From positions 1 to 15,178 of the forward strand of contig NZ_JAIFKJ010000470.1 of the NCBI RefSeq assembly GCF_019695415.1: a stretch of DNA of 15,178 nt, written 5' to 3'. Every line of letters starts with the position of its first letter. Positions within the stretch are counted from its first letter, which is position 1. Position numbers and translations under genes: made by a program. This DNA is from Thiohalocapsa sp. GTDB taxonomy: Bacteria; Pseudomonadota; Gammaproteobacteria; Chromatiales; Chromatiaceae. Shown piece after piece: positions 7,464 to 15,178 of this stretch. A model generated the notes under the pieces. The model was not told where the DNA came from. It saw nothing but the letters and a program-made list of their open reading frames with translations, and did no database searches.

Positions 7464-7997
7464 CTACTTCTTCTTCGCTTCTTTACGCACGACGTACTCG
7501 TCGGAGTACCTCACGCCTTTACCCTTGTAGGGCTCAGGCGGCCGGAAACCGCGGATCTCGGCGGCCACCTGACCGACGCGCTGTTTGTCGGCGCCCTTGA
7601 CGACGATCTCGGTTGCAGCCGGCGTCTCGATCTCGATGCCGTCCGGCACCGGATAATCGATGGGGTGCGAAAAACCGAGCGCGAGGTTCAACACCTTGCC
7701 TTTGGCCTGTGCACGATAGCCGACTCCCACAAGATTGAGCTTGCGCTCGAAGCCGGTGCTCACACCGGTGACCATGTTGTTGATGAGCGCCCGAGTCGTA
7801 CCCGCCATGGCCCAGTGCTCGGGCCGATCGCCAGCGGGCGACACGCGGACGACGCCATCTTCGACAGCGACAGTCACGCTGTCATGCACGGTCCAGCTCA
7901 TAGTGCCCTTGGACCCCTTGACGGCGACGTCCTGCCCGGAGATCTTCACCTCGACCCCCGAGGGAATCTTGACAGGCGCTTTTGCGATTCTTGACAT
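7464..7997 (-). CDS. rplF: 50S ribosomal protein L6
   Basis: 177 residues, as in E. coli, starting MSRIAKAPVKIPSGVEVKIS. It has two duplicated L6 domains, the first with FERKLNLVGVGYRAQAKGK (about 84-102) and the second ending PPEPYKGKGVRYSDEYVVRK. L6 binds helix 97 of 23S rRNA near the factor-binding site and the stalk base. The strong AAGGAGG overlaps the rpsH stop codon (TAAGGAGG), so the two genes are probably translationally coupled. Confidence 0.98.
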   Translation of the reverse strand: MSRIAKAPVKIPSGVEVKISGQDVAVKGSKGTMSWTVHDSVTVAVEDGVVRVSPAGDRPEHWAMAGTTRALINNMVTGVSTGFERKLNLVGVGYRAQAKGKVLNLALGFSHPIDYPVPDGIEIETPAATEIVVKGADKQRVGQVAAEIRGFRPPEPYKGKGVRYSDEYVVRKEAKKK

Positions 7998-8008
7998 GCC
8001 GAGCCTCC

Positions 8009-8404
8009 TTACGCGACGTAGGCGATGACTTCGCCACCGTGACCCGCCTCACGGGCTTGGCGGTCCGTCATCAGTCCCTTGGACGTGGAGACTATCGCGA
8101 TGCCGAGACCGCCCCAGACACGGGGCAGCTCGTTGCGGCCACGATAGATGCGAAGTCCCGGCCGCGAGATGCGCTTCAGCTCCTCGATGACCGGCTTGCC
8201 CCGGAAGTACTTGAGCCGCAGCTCCAGCACAGCCTTGCCTTCTACATCCTGGATTGCGTAATCGTGGATGTATCCTTCGTCCTTGAGCAAGGCCGCAATG
8301 GCTTTCTTCTGTTTCGAGGAAGGCATGCGGATGGTGATCTTGCCACGTGCCTGGCCATTGCGAATATGCGTCAGCATGTCCGCAATCGGATCCGACATAC
8401 TCAT
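8009..8404 (-). CDS. rpsH: 30S ribosomal protein S8
   Basis: 131 residues starting MSMSDPIADMLTHIRNGQAR and ending GLMTDRQAREAGHGGEVIAYVA-like, with SRPGLRIYRGRNELP in the C-terminal half. S8 is a primary binder of 16S rRNA helix 21. In E. coli it represses the spc operon by binding mRNA at the start of rplE, and I could not recognise that site here. GGAG lies 7 bases before the ATG. A 115-bp gap with a perfect hairpin precedes it, longer than the other gaps around it. Confidence 0.98.
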   Translation of the reverse strand: MSMSDPIADMLTHIRNGQARGKITIRMPSSKQKKAIAALLKDEGYIHDYAIQDVEGKAVLELRLKYFRGKPVIEELKRISRPGLRIYRGRNELPRVWGGLGIAIVSTSKGLMTDRQAREAGHGGEVIAYVA

Positions 8405-8466
8405 TGTGCTTCTCCCAAGGGGTCAGACCGCCGGCCTCGGCGCGATACCCGCTACGTACGACAACC

Positions 8467-8487
8467 GCGACGGGACCAAACCGTCGC
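8467..8487 (-). other. Perfect hairpin in the rpsN-rpsH gap
   Basis: A 7-bp perfect stem (gcgacgg 8467-8473, ccgtcgc 8481-8487) with a 7-nt loop lies in the middle of a 115-bp gap (8405-8519). No U-tract follows on the minus strand, so it is not an intrinsic terminator. It could be an RNA processing site or a protein-binding site. The function is unknown. Confidence 0.5.
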
Positions 8488-8519
8488 AGCACTGTTGCTC
8501 CGCTTTGCGCGCGTTGTTG

Positions 8520-8825
8520 CTACCAGCTCGCCTTGACGACACCCGGCACGTCGCCGCGCATCACTGCCTCCCGCAGCTTATTCCGGCATAGCCCGAATTT
8601 GCGGTACACCGCGTGCGGCCGGCCACTGACACGGCAGCGACGCTGCTTGCGCGCCGGACTCGCATCCCGGGGCAGCTTCTGCAGCGCGACCACGGCCGCA
8701 TCAACGGCGTCTGGCTCTGCGCTGCGGTCATTGATGATCGCCTTAAGACGCTCGCGCTTCGCAGCATAACGCGCTGCAGTCTGGGCCCGCTTAATCTCGC
8801 GGGCAATCATGCTCTTCTTTGCCAT
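8520..8825 (-). CDS. rpsN: 30S ribosomal protein S14
   Basis: 101 residues, the long form typical of Proteobacteria, starting MAKKSMIAREIKRAQTAARY and containing RCRVSGRPHAVYRKFGLCRN (63-82). It lacks the paired CxxC motifs of the zinc form (only Cys64 and Cys80 remain), so it does not depend on zinc. S14 is a late-assembling protein of the 30S head near the A site. It follows rplE by 8 bp. The Shine-Dalgarno is weak (AGG about 7 bases away), so translation may depend on coupling to rplE. Confidence 0.98.
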   Translation of the reverse strand: MAKKSMIAREIKRAQTAARYAAKRERLKAIINDRSAEPDAVDAAVVALQKLPRDASPARKQRRCRVSGRPHAVYRKFGLCRNKLREAVMRGDVPGVVKASW

Positions 8826-8833
8826 GAATCGGC

Positions 8834-9373
<540 letters not shown>

Positions 9374-9384
9374 ATCTGCTCAAC

Positions 9385-9702
9385 TCAAACGTCGACGACT
9401 TCGCCGTCGGATTTGAACACCCGCACCTTGCGGCCGTCTCCGAGCACCTTGAAACCGACCCGGTCAGCCGCGCCCTTGGTCGGGTTAAATATCCCAACAT
9501 TGGACACGTGCAGCGGCATCTCCTTATCCATAAGGCCACCCGAGATGCCTCGGTTCGGGTTGGGCTTCTGGTGCTTCTTCGCAACGTTCACGTTCTCAAC
9601 AACCACCCGTTCGGCGTCGATGACACGCAGCACTGTGCCTCGTTTGCCCTTGTCCTTACCGGCGATGACCATGACGTCATCACCCACCTTGATTTTGCGC
9701 AT
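9385..9702 (-). CDS. rplX: 50S ribosomal protein L24
   Basis: 105 residues starting with a KOW motif, MRKIKVGDDVMVIAGKDKGK RGTV, followed by KKHQKPNPNRGISGG, both typical of L24. L24 is one of the first proteins to bind 23S rRNA and starts 50S assembly; it also lies close to the tunnel exit. AGGGG sits 7 bases before the ATG. It is 45 bp after rplN and 11 bp before rplE, the normal spc order. Confidence 0.98.
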   Translation of the reverse strand: MRKIKVGDDVMVIAGKDKGKRGTVLRVIDAERVVVENVNVAKKHQKPNPNRGISGGLMDKEMPLHVSNVGIFNPTKGAADRVGFKVLGDGRKVRVFKSDGEVVDV

Positions 9703-9747
9703 AGCTATACCCCTGTCCGCGTTCGCTGCCGCCTGCCACGCCCCTGC

Positions 9748-10116
9748 TTACAACACCTCAGGCGCAAGCGAGATGATCTTCATGAACCGCTCGCCGCGCA
9801 GCTCGCGTGTGACCGGACCGAAAATGCGAGTGCCGATGGGCTGTAGCTGATTGTTTAGTAGCACCGCCGCGTTGCCGTCGAAGCGAATCAGGGAGCCATC
9901 CGAGCGGCGCACGCCCTTGCGGGTACGAACGACCACGGCGTTGAAGACGTCGCCCTTCTTGACCTTGCCGCGAGGAATGGCATCCTTGACCGTGACTTTG
10001 ACGATGTCACCGATGTTTGCGTAGCGTCGATGGGAGCCACCCAGCACCTTGATGCACTGCACGGCCCGTGCGCCACTGTTGTCCGCGACCGCGAGGCGGG
10101 TTTGCATTTGAATCAT
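9748..10116 (-). CDS. rplN: 50S ribosomal protein L14
   Basis: 122 residues, near the E. coli length (123), starting MIQMQTRLAVADNSGARAVQ, with GDIVKVTVKDAIPRGKVKKG and RFDGNAAVLLNNQLQPIGTR. L14 contacts 16S rRNA at inter-subunit bridges and is the docking site for the silencing factor RsfS. It is the first gene of the spc operon. The 83-bp gap upstream is where E. coli has the spc promoter, but I see no good promoter hexamers there. The binding site lies in the same AGGTACCGAC context as that of rpsE. Confidence 0.98.
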   Translation of the reverse strand: MIQMQTRLAVADNSGARAVQCIKVLGGSHRRYANIGDIVKVTVKDAIPRGKVKKGDVFNAVVVRTRKGVRRSDGSLIRFDGNAAVLLNNQLQPIGTRIFGPVTRELRGERFMKIISLAPEVL

Positions 10117-10199
10117 TGTCGGTACCTACCTCTGCAAGAATTTGCTGGGCGGCCGGAGCAGCGGGCGCTGTCCGTGCCGCGACCCTTACGCCCCAATTC

Positions 10200-10457
10200 T
10201 TAGCGCGCCTTTTCGACGATATCCACCAGCCGCCAGCACTTGGTCTTGGACAGCGGGCGGCACTGTTCCACCCGCACCAGGTCGCCGTTATTGCAGGCGT
10301 TCTCTGCGTCGTGGGCATGCAGCTTCATGGAGCGGCGCAGAAACTTGCCGTACAGCGGATGCTTCACGCGCCGCTCGACCAGCACGGTAATGGTTTGGTC
10401 CATCGCATTGCTGACGACGCGGCCGCTCAAAATTCGATTGCTCTTGTCTTCGGACAT
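10200..10457 (-). CDS. rpsQ: 30S ribosomal protein S17
   Basis: 85 residues from the ATG at 10457: MSEDKSNRILSGRVVSNAMD, then KHPLYGKFLRRSMKLHAHD and CRPLSKTKCWRLVDIVEKAR. It is an OB-fold protein that binds the 5' domain of 16S rRNA early in assembly, and is last in the S10 cluster. The start is uncertain. A GTG at 10490 would add 11 residues and leave only 20 bp after rpmC, but it has no clear Shine-Dalgarno. The ATG has a weak GGAA 9 bases upstream and matches E. coli length (84). Confidence 0.93.
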   Translation of the reverse strand: MSEDKSNRILSGRVVSNAMDQTITVLVERRVKHPLYGKFLRRSMKLHAHDAENACNNGDLVRVEQCRPLSKTKCWRLVDIVEKAR

Positions 10458-10510
10458 TTCGCTTTGTTCCGTCACCGCCGTTCCGCTCACGGGAGCAGCT
10501 TCTGTCAGTG

Positions 10511-10720
10511 TCAGGCGTCGGGTTTACCAGCCGCAGCCTGCTCCGCCAAAACCGTCTTGATGCGCGCGATCTCGCGGCGCACGGTCTTGAACTGGGACGG
10601 TCGGTTCAGCTGACCGCTACCCTTTTGCATCCGCAGATTGAACTGCTCCTTGAGCAACTCCAGCAGCTGCTTTTCCAAGTCATCGCGCGTCTGCCCGCGC
10701 AGCTCGCCGGCCTTGCTCAC
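10511..10720 (-). CDS. rpmC: 50S ribosomal protein L29
   Basis: 69 residues forming a two-helix hairpin, with ELRGQTRDDLEKQLLELLKE and FNLRMQKGSGQLNRPSQFK. L29 sits beside L23 at the tunnel exit, where it helps bind trigger factor and the signal recognition particle. It uses a GTG start that overlaps the rplP TGA by four bases (10717-10720), so translation is almost certainly coupled to rplP. It is slightly longer than E. coli L29 (63 residues) at the C-terminus. Confidence 0.97.
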   Translation of the reverse strand: MSKAGELRGQTRDDLEKQLLELLKEQFNLRMQKGSGQLNRPSQFKTVRREIARIKTVLAEQAAAGKPDA

Positions 10721-11130
10721 AGCATGGTCCTCTTCTCGAATTTGGTCTGTACCGGCAGCTTCGCAGCTGCCAGCCGGAAGGCCTCGCGGGCGAGGTCTTC
10801 GGAAACACCCTCGATTTCGTAGAGCATCCGACCAGGCTGGACCAGCGCAACCCAGTACTCGACGTTGCCCTTACCCTTGCCCATACGTACCTCCAAAGGC
10901 TTCTTGGAGATGGGCTTATCGGGGAAGAGCCGGATCCACAGTTTGCCCCCGCGACGCACTTTACGCGTGATGGCACGGCGAGCGGCCTCGATTTGGCGCG
11001 CAGTGATCCGGCCGCGACCGGTGGCTTTCAGCCCATACTCGCCGAAGGAGACCTGATTTCCGCTCTGAGCGAGGCCGCGATTGCGGCCCTTTTGCTGTTT
11101 GCGGAACTTGGTTCTTTTCGGTTGCAGCAT
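10717..11130 (-). CDS. rplP: 50S ribosomal protein L16
   Basis: 137 residues starting MLQPKRTKFRKQQKGRNRGL, with GRGRITARQIEAARRAITR and KPLEVRMGKGKGNVEYWVA. L16 organises the A-site tRNA region of the 50S subunit. Arg82 in PLEVRMGKG corresponds to the E. coli arginine hydroxylated by the oxygenase RoxA (YcfD). Three bases separate it from the rpsC stop, and its AGGGGA site lies within the end of rpsC. Confidence 0.98.
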   Translation of the reverse strand: MLQPKRTKFRKQQKGRNRGLAQSGNQVSFGEYGLKATGRGRITARQIEAARRAITRKVRRGGKLWIRLFPDKPISKKPLEVRMGKGKGNVEYWVALVQPGRMLYEIEGVSEDLAREAFRLAAAKLPVQTKFEKRTML

Positions 11131-11133
11131 CTT

Positions 11134-11814
11134 TTATCCCCTGCGTGCGCTGCGCTTCTCCGGGGCCTGCGGCTCTTCAGGCATGCCCTCGAAAACCTCA
11201 CCTCGGAAAATCCACACCTTGACGCCAAGGATGCCGTAGGTCGTGCGCGCCTCGGCAAAGCCGTAGTCGATATCGGCGCGGAGTGTATGCAACGGCACGC
11301 GGCCCTCGCGATACCACTCGGAGCGCGCGATCTCCGCGCCATTCAGCCTGCCGGCGATATTGACACGGACGCCCCCAGCACCTGCGCGCATGGTGGATTG
11401 CACAGCGCGCTTCATGGCGCGACGAAACATGATGCGACGCTCAAGCTGTTGGGCAATGCCCTCGGCAACCAACTGGGCGTCAAGCTCCGGCTTTCGGATT
11501 TCCTCGATGCTGATGTGCACCGGAATGCCCATGCGCCGAGAAACCTCAGCACGCAGCTTGTCAATCTCCTCACCCTTCTTGCCGATCACCACACCTGGCC
11601 GGGCCGTATGGATGGTGATGTGCGCATTTTTGGCTGGGCGATTGATTTGAATGCGACTCACGGAGGCGGCAGCAAGCTTCTTCTTCAGGAACTCCCGCAC
11701 CTCAATGTCGTTGTTCAGAAAGTCGGCATAATCCTTGGAATCTGCGTACCAGGTGGACGTCCAGTCCTTGACGATACCGAGCCTTATGCCGGTCGGATTA
11801 ACTTTTTGTCCCAT
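11134..11814 (-). CDS. rpsC: 30S ribosomal protein S3
   Basis: 226 residues, starting MGQKVNPTGIRLGIVKDWTS. A type II KH domain has the GKKG loop at residues 78-81 (RPGVVIGKKGEEIDKLRAE). The C-terminal S3 domain includes RRAMKRAVQSTMRAGAGGVR and GRVPLHTLRADIDYGFAEA. S3 lines the mRNA entry channel with S4 and S5 and contributes to its helicase activity. It lies 14 bp after rplV. The binding site is ambiguous (GAGG at about 12 and at 2 bases from the ATG). Confidence 0.98.
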   Translation of the reverse strand: MGQKVNPTGIRLGIVKDWTSTWYADSKDYADFLNNDIEVREFLKKKLAAASVSRIQINRPAKNAHITIHTARPGVVIGKKGEEIDKLRAEVSRRMGIPVHISIEEIRKPELDAQLVAEGIAQQLERRIMFRRAMKRAVQSTMRAGAGGVRVNIAGRLNGAEIARSEWYREGRVPLHTLRADIDYGFAEARTTYGILGVKVWIFRGEVFEGMPEEPQAPEKRSARRG

Positions 11815-11828
11815 GACCTCTTGCCACC

Positions 11829-12161
11829 TCAGCCCTCAGCGACCGTCACACTGATGTGACTGGTCCGTTTGAAGATACGCGTGGCCCTGCCCTTGGCGCG
11901 GGCACGGATGCGCTTCATGGTGGGGCCCTCGTTCACCTGAACCGCAACGACCTTCAGCTCATCTACGTCAGCACCTTCGTTGTGCTCGGCGTTGGCAATC
12001 GCCGACTCGAGGATCTTGCGGAAGATCTCAGCCGCTTTCTTGGTGCTGAACTGTAGGTCGTTGAGTGCACTCTCCACCTGCCTACCCCGGATTTGGTCGC
12101 CGACTAGACGTGCCTTCTGCGCCGAGATACGCGCATATTTGAGTGTTGCCACCGCTTGCAT
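11829..12161 (-). CDS. rplV: 50S ribosomal protein L22
   Basis: 110 residues, the E. coli length: MQAVATLKYARISAQKARLV at the start, AIANAEHNEGADVDELKV in the middle, then the long beta-hairpin EGPTMKRIRARAKGRATRI, whose tip lines the peptide exit tunnel and is a site of macrolide-resistance changes in other bacteria. No deletion or insertion is evident in the hairpin. AGGAG lies about 8 bases before the ATG. It is 24 bp after rpsS. Confidence 0.98.
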   Translation of the reverse strand: MQAVATLKYARISAQKARLVGDQIRGRQVESALNDLQFSTKKAAEIFRKILESAIANAEHNEGADVDELKVVAVQVNEGPTMKRIRARAKGRATRIFKRTSHISVTVAEG

Positions 12162-12185
12162 GATGCTTCTCCTGGTCGTCCCGGC

Positions 12186-12464
12186 TCAGCGCTTCTTCGC
12201 TTTGCGGTCAGCAGCATGACCGCGAAAGGTCCGCGTCAGGGCGAACTCACCGAGCTTATGGCCGATCATGTTCTCATTGATCAAGATCGGCACATGCTGG
12301 CGACCATTGTGGACAGCGATGGTCAAACCGACCATCTCCGGCAGGACCATCGAGCGCCGGGACCACGTCTTGATCGGGCGCTTACTGTTCTGGGCAACTG
12401 CATCGGACACCTTCTTCGCGAGATGGTGGTCGATGAACGGGCCTTTTCTGATTGAGCGTGGCAC
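12186..12464 (-). CDS. rpsS: 30S ribosomal protein S19
   Basis: 92 residues, the E. coli length, beginning at a GTG: (M)PRSIRKGPFIDHHLAKKV, then RPIKTWSRRSMVLPEMVGL and AVHNGRQHVPILI...GHKLGEFALTRTFRGHA. S19 is in the 30S head near S13 and takes part in bridges to the 50S subunit. The GTG at 12464 has GAGG 9 bases upstream and gives the conserved N-terminus. The longer in-frame ATG at 12572 would read through the end of rplB and is rejected. Confidence 0.97.
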   Translation of the reverse strand: MPRSIRKGPFIDHHLAKKVSDAVAQNSKRPIKTWSRRSMVLPEMVGLTIAVHNGRQHVPILINENMIGHKLGEFALTRTFRGHAADRKAKKR

Positions 12465-12487
12465 TGACTCGAACCTCGAAGCTGTTA

Positions 12488-13315
12488 CTACTTGCGACCG
12501 CGACGACGCACGATCATGCCGTCGGTACGCTTGTTCTTGCGTGTCTTGTAGCCCTTGGTCGGCACGCCCCATGGCGTCACCGGGTTGCGGCCACCGGATG
12601 TGCGGCCCTCACCACCACCATGCGGGTGGTCTACCGGGTTCATCACGACGCCGCGCACGGTTGGCCTAACGCCACGCCAGCGGGCTGCCCCAGCTTTGCC
12701 GAGCTTCCGCAGGCTGTGCTCGCCGTTGCCAACGACGCCGATGATGGCCCTACATTCCGCGTGAACCTTGCGCATCTCACCGGAGCGAAGCCGAAGGGTG
12801 GCATTGTTTCCGTCACGTGCGACCAGCTGGATAGAGGCGCCCGCAGAGCGAGCGAGCTGCGCACCCTTGCCGGGCCGGAGCTCCACGCCGTGCACTTCGG
12901 TACCAACCGGAATGTTGCGCAACGGCAGACAGTTGCCGACTGCAATCGGCGCGGTTTCCGAGGAGACCACGGTGTCGCCAACCTTGAGGCCCTTCGGCGC
13001 GAGCACGTAGGCCCAGTCGCCATCGGCGTACTTAAGCAGCGCCAGGTTCGCTGAGCGGTTCGGGTCATACTCGAAGCGCACCACCGACGCCGGAACATCC
13101 TGCTTACGTCGCTTGAAGTCGACCAGCCGGTAACGTTGTTTGTGCCCGCCACCGCGGTGCCGAACGCTAATTCGACCGGCGTTATTGCGTCCGCCGCTGC
13201 GACTCTTCTTCGCTACCAGTTGGCTCATGGGCGGCCCCCGGTGCAAGTCCGGGGTGGTCACCTTGACCATAAACCGCCGTCCCGGCGACGAAGGTCTCAT
13301 CTTTGCGATTGCCAT
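12488..13315 (-). CDS. rplB: 50S ribosomal protein L2
   Basis: 275 residues. The conserved RNA-binding segments include RRFMVKVTTPDLHRGPP near the N-terminus, GRISVRHRGGGHKQRYRLVD and VVMNPVDHPHGGGEG, with the DHPH motif at 229-232. That motif holds the histidine matched to E. coli His229, linked to peptidyl transferase activity and subunit joining. The tail is the usual basic RTDGMIVRRRGRK. AGGAG lies 9 bases before the ATG. It is two residues longer than E. coli L2 and sits 26 bp after rplW. Confidence 0.99.
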   Translation of the reverse strand: MAIAKMRPSSPGRRFMVKVTTPDLHRGPPMSQLVAKKSRSGGRNNAGRISVRHRGGGHKQRYRLVDFKRRKQDVPASVVRFEYDPNRSANLALLKYADGDWAYVLAPKGLKVGDTVVSSETAPIAVGNCLPLRNIPVGTEVHGVELRPGKGAQLARSAGASIQLVARDGNNATLRLRSGEMRKVHAECRAIIGVVGNGEHSLRKLGKAGAARWRGVRPTVRGVVMNPVDHPHGGGEGRTSGGRNPVTPWGVPTKGYKTRKNKRTDGMIVRRRGRK

Positions 13316-13341
13316 GTCGGTCTACTCCTGCGCGGCGTCGC

Positions 13342-13638
13342 TCACGCGCCGCCGCCGAAATCGATATCCTGCCCGGGCTTCAGGCGCACATAAGCCTTGC
13401 GCCAATCTGGACGGCGGCCGACGCGGGCGCCGAAGCGCTTGCGCTTGCCCTTGACGTTGAGCACCTGAACGTTGTCCACCTGCACGTCAAACATCAGCTC
13501 TACGGCGCGCCCAATCTCGCGCTTGGTAGCATCGGTACTCACCCGGAATACGAACTGGCCGCCGTTGTCTGCAGCGAGTGTGGACTTCTCTGAGACCACC
13601 GGGCCCATCAGAACCTTCATCAAGCGTTCTTGATTCAT
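13342..13638 (-). CDS. rplW: 50S ribosomal protein L23
   Basis: 98 residues: MNQERLMKVLMGPVVSEKST, AVELMFDVQVDNVQVLNVKG and KRKRFGARVGRRPDWRKAYV. L23 surrounds the tunnel exit and is the main docking site for trigger factor and the signal recognition particle; Glu17 in VVSEK corresponds to the trigger-factor contact in E. coli. The start overlaps the rplD stop by four bases (ATGA, 13635-13638), so coupled translation is expected. Confidence 0.98.
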   Translation of the reverse strand: MNQERLMKVLMGPVVSEKSTLAADNGGQFVFRVSTDATKREIGRAVELMFDVQVDNVQVLNVKGKRKRFGARVGRRPDWRKAYVRLKPGQDIDFGGGA

Positions 13639-14237
13639 GCGAAGCGCTCCTCCAGGCGACGCAGGGCCGCCTCGGTGCAGACCACGTGCTCGAAGCCCAC
13701 GAGGCTCACTGGGTCGACGCTCGCGGCGGTGGCGACGTCCACATGTGGCATGTTTCGTGCCCCGAGAAACAGCGGATCATCGCGGCTTTCGACAACGATC
13801 AGGGCCGACGCCACCGACAGCTCGCGCAGCTTGGCCGCAACCTCCTTGGTCTTTGGCGCCGCGAGCTGCCATTGTGGCAACACCGCGAGTCGGCCGGCAC
13901 GCGCCAGCTCCGAGAGGATGGCGCGCACCGCCCCCCGGTACATCTTGCGGTTGACCTTCTGCGCGTAGCTGCGAGGCTCCGCGGCGAACACCTTGCCGCC
14001 CGAGCGCCACAGGGGACTGCGGGTGGTGCCTGCGCGGGCACGGCCGGTTCCCTTCTGCCGATACGGCTTGGAGCCACCGCCGCTCACCGCGGCGCGGTTC
14101 TTCTGGGCCTTAGTGCCGGCGCGGGCGCCCGCCAAGTAGGCGGTAACCACCTGATGCACCAGCGGCTCGTTGTAATCGGCACCGAAGACGGCGTCAGAAA
14201 CCTCAACCGTCGCGCCATTGGCTGCATTGAGCTGCAT
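13635..14237 (-). CDS. rplD: 50S ribosomal protein L4
   Basis: 200 residues, with the extended loop GGGSKPYRQKGTGRARAGTT followed by RSPLWRSGGKVFAAEPRSYA, which reaches into the exit tunnel opposite L22. In E. coli, L4 also represses the S10 operon through the leader ahead of rpsJ. That leader lies beyond the window edge, so this cannot be judged here. GAGG lies 5 bases before the ATG, and the gene starts 7 bp after rplC. Confidence 0.98.
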   Translation of the reverse strand: MQLNAANGATVEVSDAVFGADYNEPLVHQVVTAYLAGARAGTKAQKNRAAVSGGGSKPYRQKGTGRARAGTTRSPLWRSGGKVFAAEPRSYAQKVNRKMYRGAVRAILSELARAGRLAVLPQWQLAAPKTKEVAAKLRELSVASALIVVESRDDPLFLGARNMPHVDVATAASVDPVSLVGFEHVVCTEAALRRLEERFA

Positions 14238-14244
14238 GACTGCC

Positions 14245-14895
14245 TCAACCCTTGTTCTTTTGCTTAACCGACGGCAGCACGATCAGCTGCCCGCCGGCGG
14301 GGCCCGGCACACCGCCCTTTACCAACAGCAGATTGCGCTCTGCGTCCACACGGACGACTTCGAGGTTCTGCTGGCAGCGGTTCACGTTGCCGTGCTGGCC
14401 CGCCATCCGCTTGCCCTTGAACACGCGACCGGGCGTTTGACACTGCCCGATGGAGCCTGGCGCGCGATGCGAAAGCGAATTGCCATGGCTGTTGTCCTGT
14501 CCCCGGAAATGGTGCCGACGGATACCGCCGGAGAAGCCACGGCCCTTGGTGACACCACGGACATCGACCTTTTGGCCCACCTGGAACAGGCTCACACCGA
14601 CCTCGCTACCGGGCTGAAGCTCCTTGCCTTCGTCTGCGTCGAGGCGGAATTCGCGCAGGTCATTGCCTGCCTCTACACCGGCTTTTGCGAAGTGGCCGGC
14701 CATGGGCTTGGTGACTCGGGAGGCTCGCCGCTGTCCTGCGGTCAGCTGTACCGCGCGATAGCCATCGACGTCCTCGCTGCGCACCTGACTGACGCGGTTC
14801 GGCGCCACCTCGATCACGGTGACCGGCACGCTCGCGCCGTCATCGGCGAAGATGCGTGTCATACCGGCCTTGCGTCCGATTACCCCTATGCTCAT
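14245..14895 (-). CDS. rplC: 50S ribosomal protein L3
   Basis: 216 residues: MSIGVIGRKAGMTRIFADDG, GVTKGRGFSGGIRRHHFRGQ and SHGNSLSHRAPGSIGQCQTP, then KGKRMAGQHGN. L3 begins 50S assembly and reaches the peptidyl transferase centre. Gln151 in SIGQCQTPG corresponds to the glutamine methylated by PrmB in E. coli. A GGGAAGG motif lies about 5 bases before the ATG. It is 64 bp after rpsJ, a gap in which I see no promoter or terminator. Confidence 0.98.
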   Translation of the reverse strand: MSIGVIGRKAGMTRIFADDGASVPVTVIEVAPNRVSQVRSEDVDGYRAVQLTAGQRRASRVTKPMAGHFAKAGVEAGNDLREFRLDADEGKELQPGSEVGVSLFQVGQKVDVRGVTKGRGFSGGIRRHHFRGQDNSHGNSLSHRAPGSIGQCQTPGRVFKGKRMAGQHGNVNRCQQNLEVVRVDAERNLLLVKGGVPGPAGGQLIVLPSVKQKNKG

Positions 14896-14959
14896 ATCTG
14901 CCTTCCCGTTCAGCCCGGTGCCCCGTTACGCATTGGGCACCACGGCGGTCTGTGCTCTG

Positions 14960-15178
14960 TCAGCTCAACCGGATCGAGACGTCGACGCCGGCGGCCAGAT
15001 CTAGCTTCATCAGCGCGTCCACGGTTTTGTCCGTGGGGTCGACGATGTCCATCAGCCGCTTGTGCGTGCGCAGCTCGTACTGATCACGCGCATCCTTGTT
15101 GACGTGCGGGGAGATCAGCACCGTGTAGCGCTCGTGCTTGGAGGGCAGCGGCACAGGGCCGCGCACCTGGGCACCGGT
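14960..15178 (-). CDS. rpsJ: 30S ribosomal protein S10 (5' end cut by window edge)
   Basis: The window holds the last 72 residues, from TGAQVRGPVPLPSKHERYTV through ISPHVNKDARDQYELRTHKR to DLAAGVDVSIRLS. About 30 N-terminal residues are missing off the right edge (E. coli S10 has 103). There is no sign of a frameshift. The GTG at 15166 is an internal valine codon, not the start. S10 lies in the 30S head and, as NusE, also joins NusB in transcription antitermination. It is the first gene of the S10 operon, and its leader and promoter would lie beyond the window. Confidence 0.98.
   Translation of the reverse strand, partial: TGAQVRGPVPLPSKHERYTVLISPHVNKDARDQYELRTHKRLMDIVDPTDKTVDALMKLDLAAGVDVSIRLS

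Overview
The window is almost entirely one long block of genes on the minus strand: the S10, spc and alpha ribosomal-protein clusters of a bacterium. Gene content and order match Escherichia coli: rpsJ-rplC-rplD-rplW-rplB-rpsS-rplV-rpsC-rplP-rpmC-rpsQ | rplN-rplX-rplE-rpsN-rpsH-rplF-rplR-rpsE-rpmD-rplO-secY-rpmJ | rpsM-rpsK-rpsD-rpoA-rplQ. Together with the high GC content and the close protein similarity to E. coli (as recalled), this points to a gammaproteobacterium. I cannot name the family. All 28 genes of the block read as intact proteins of normal length, except rpsJ, which the right window edge cuts at its 5' end.

Region by region, in the direction of transcription (right to left): 15178-10200 is the S10 cluster, tightly packed with two 4-base stop/start overlaps (rplD/rplW and rplP/rpmC). 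10116-4089 is the spc cluster including secY. It has a 115-bp gap between rpsN and rpsH holding a 7-bp perfect hairpin, and a 289-bp gap between secY and rpmJ that holds several hairpins including a probable intrinsic terminator. 4077-4049 is a good sigma-70-like promoter between rpmJ and rpsM, followed by the alpha cluster (4001-1052). A strong intrinsic terminator at 961-985 closes the block.

Beyond that terminator lies one non-ribosomal gene (171-950, minus), a member of the S-adenosyl-L-methionine hydroxide adenosyltransferase / halogenase (DUF62) family. Its start lies only about 11 bases past the terminator U-tract. It has no clear ribosome binding site, and one presumed catalytic Arg appears replaced.

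The leftmost ~160 bases hold the most unusual object: a dense array of five consecutive hairpins bracketed by imperfect terminal inverted repeats and short direct repeats. It looks like a small structured mobile or repetitive element, and read on the minus strand it would form the 3' UTR of the DUF62 gene. Two near-identical hairpin cores, a GNRA tetraloop and a possible loop-arm pseudoknot are visible in it.

The genes work together as the ribosome plus RNA polymerase alpha and the SecY channel. I see no defence system, CRISPR array, tRNA, rRNA or transposase gene. The novelty here is limited to non-coding structure and regulation.
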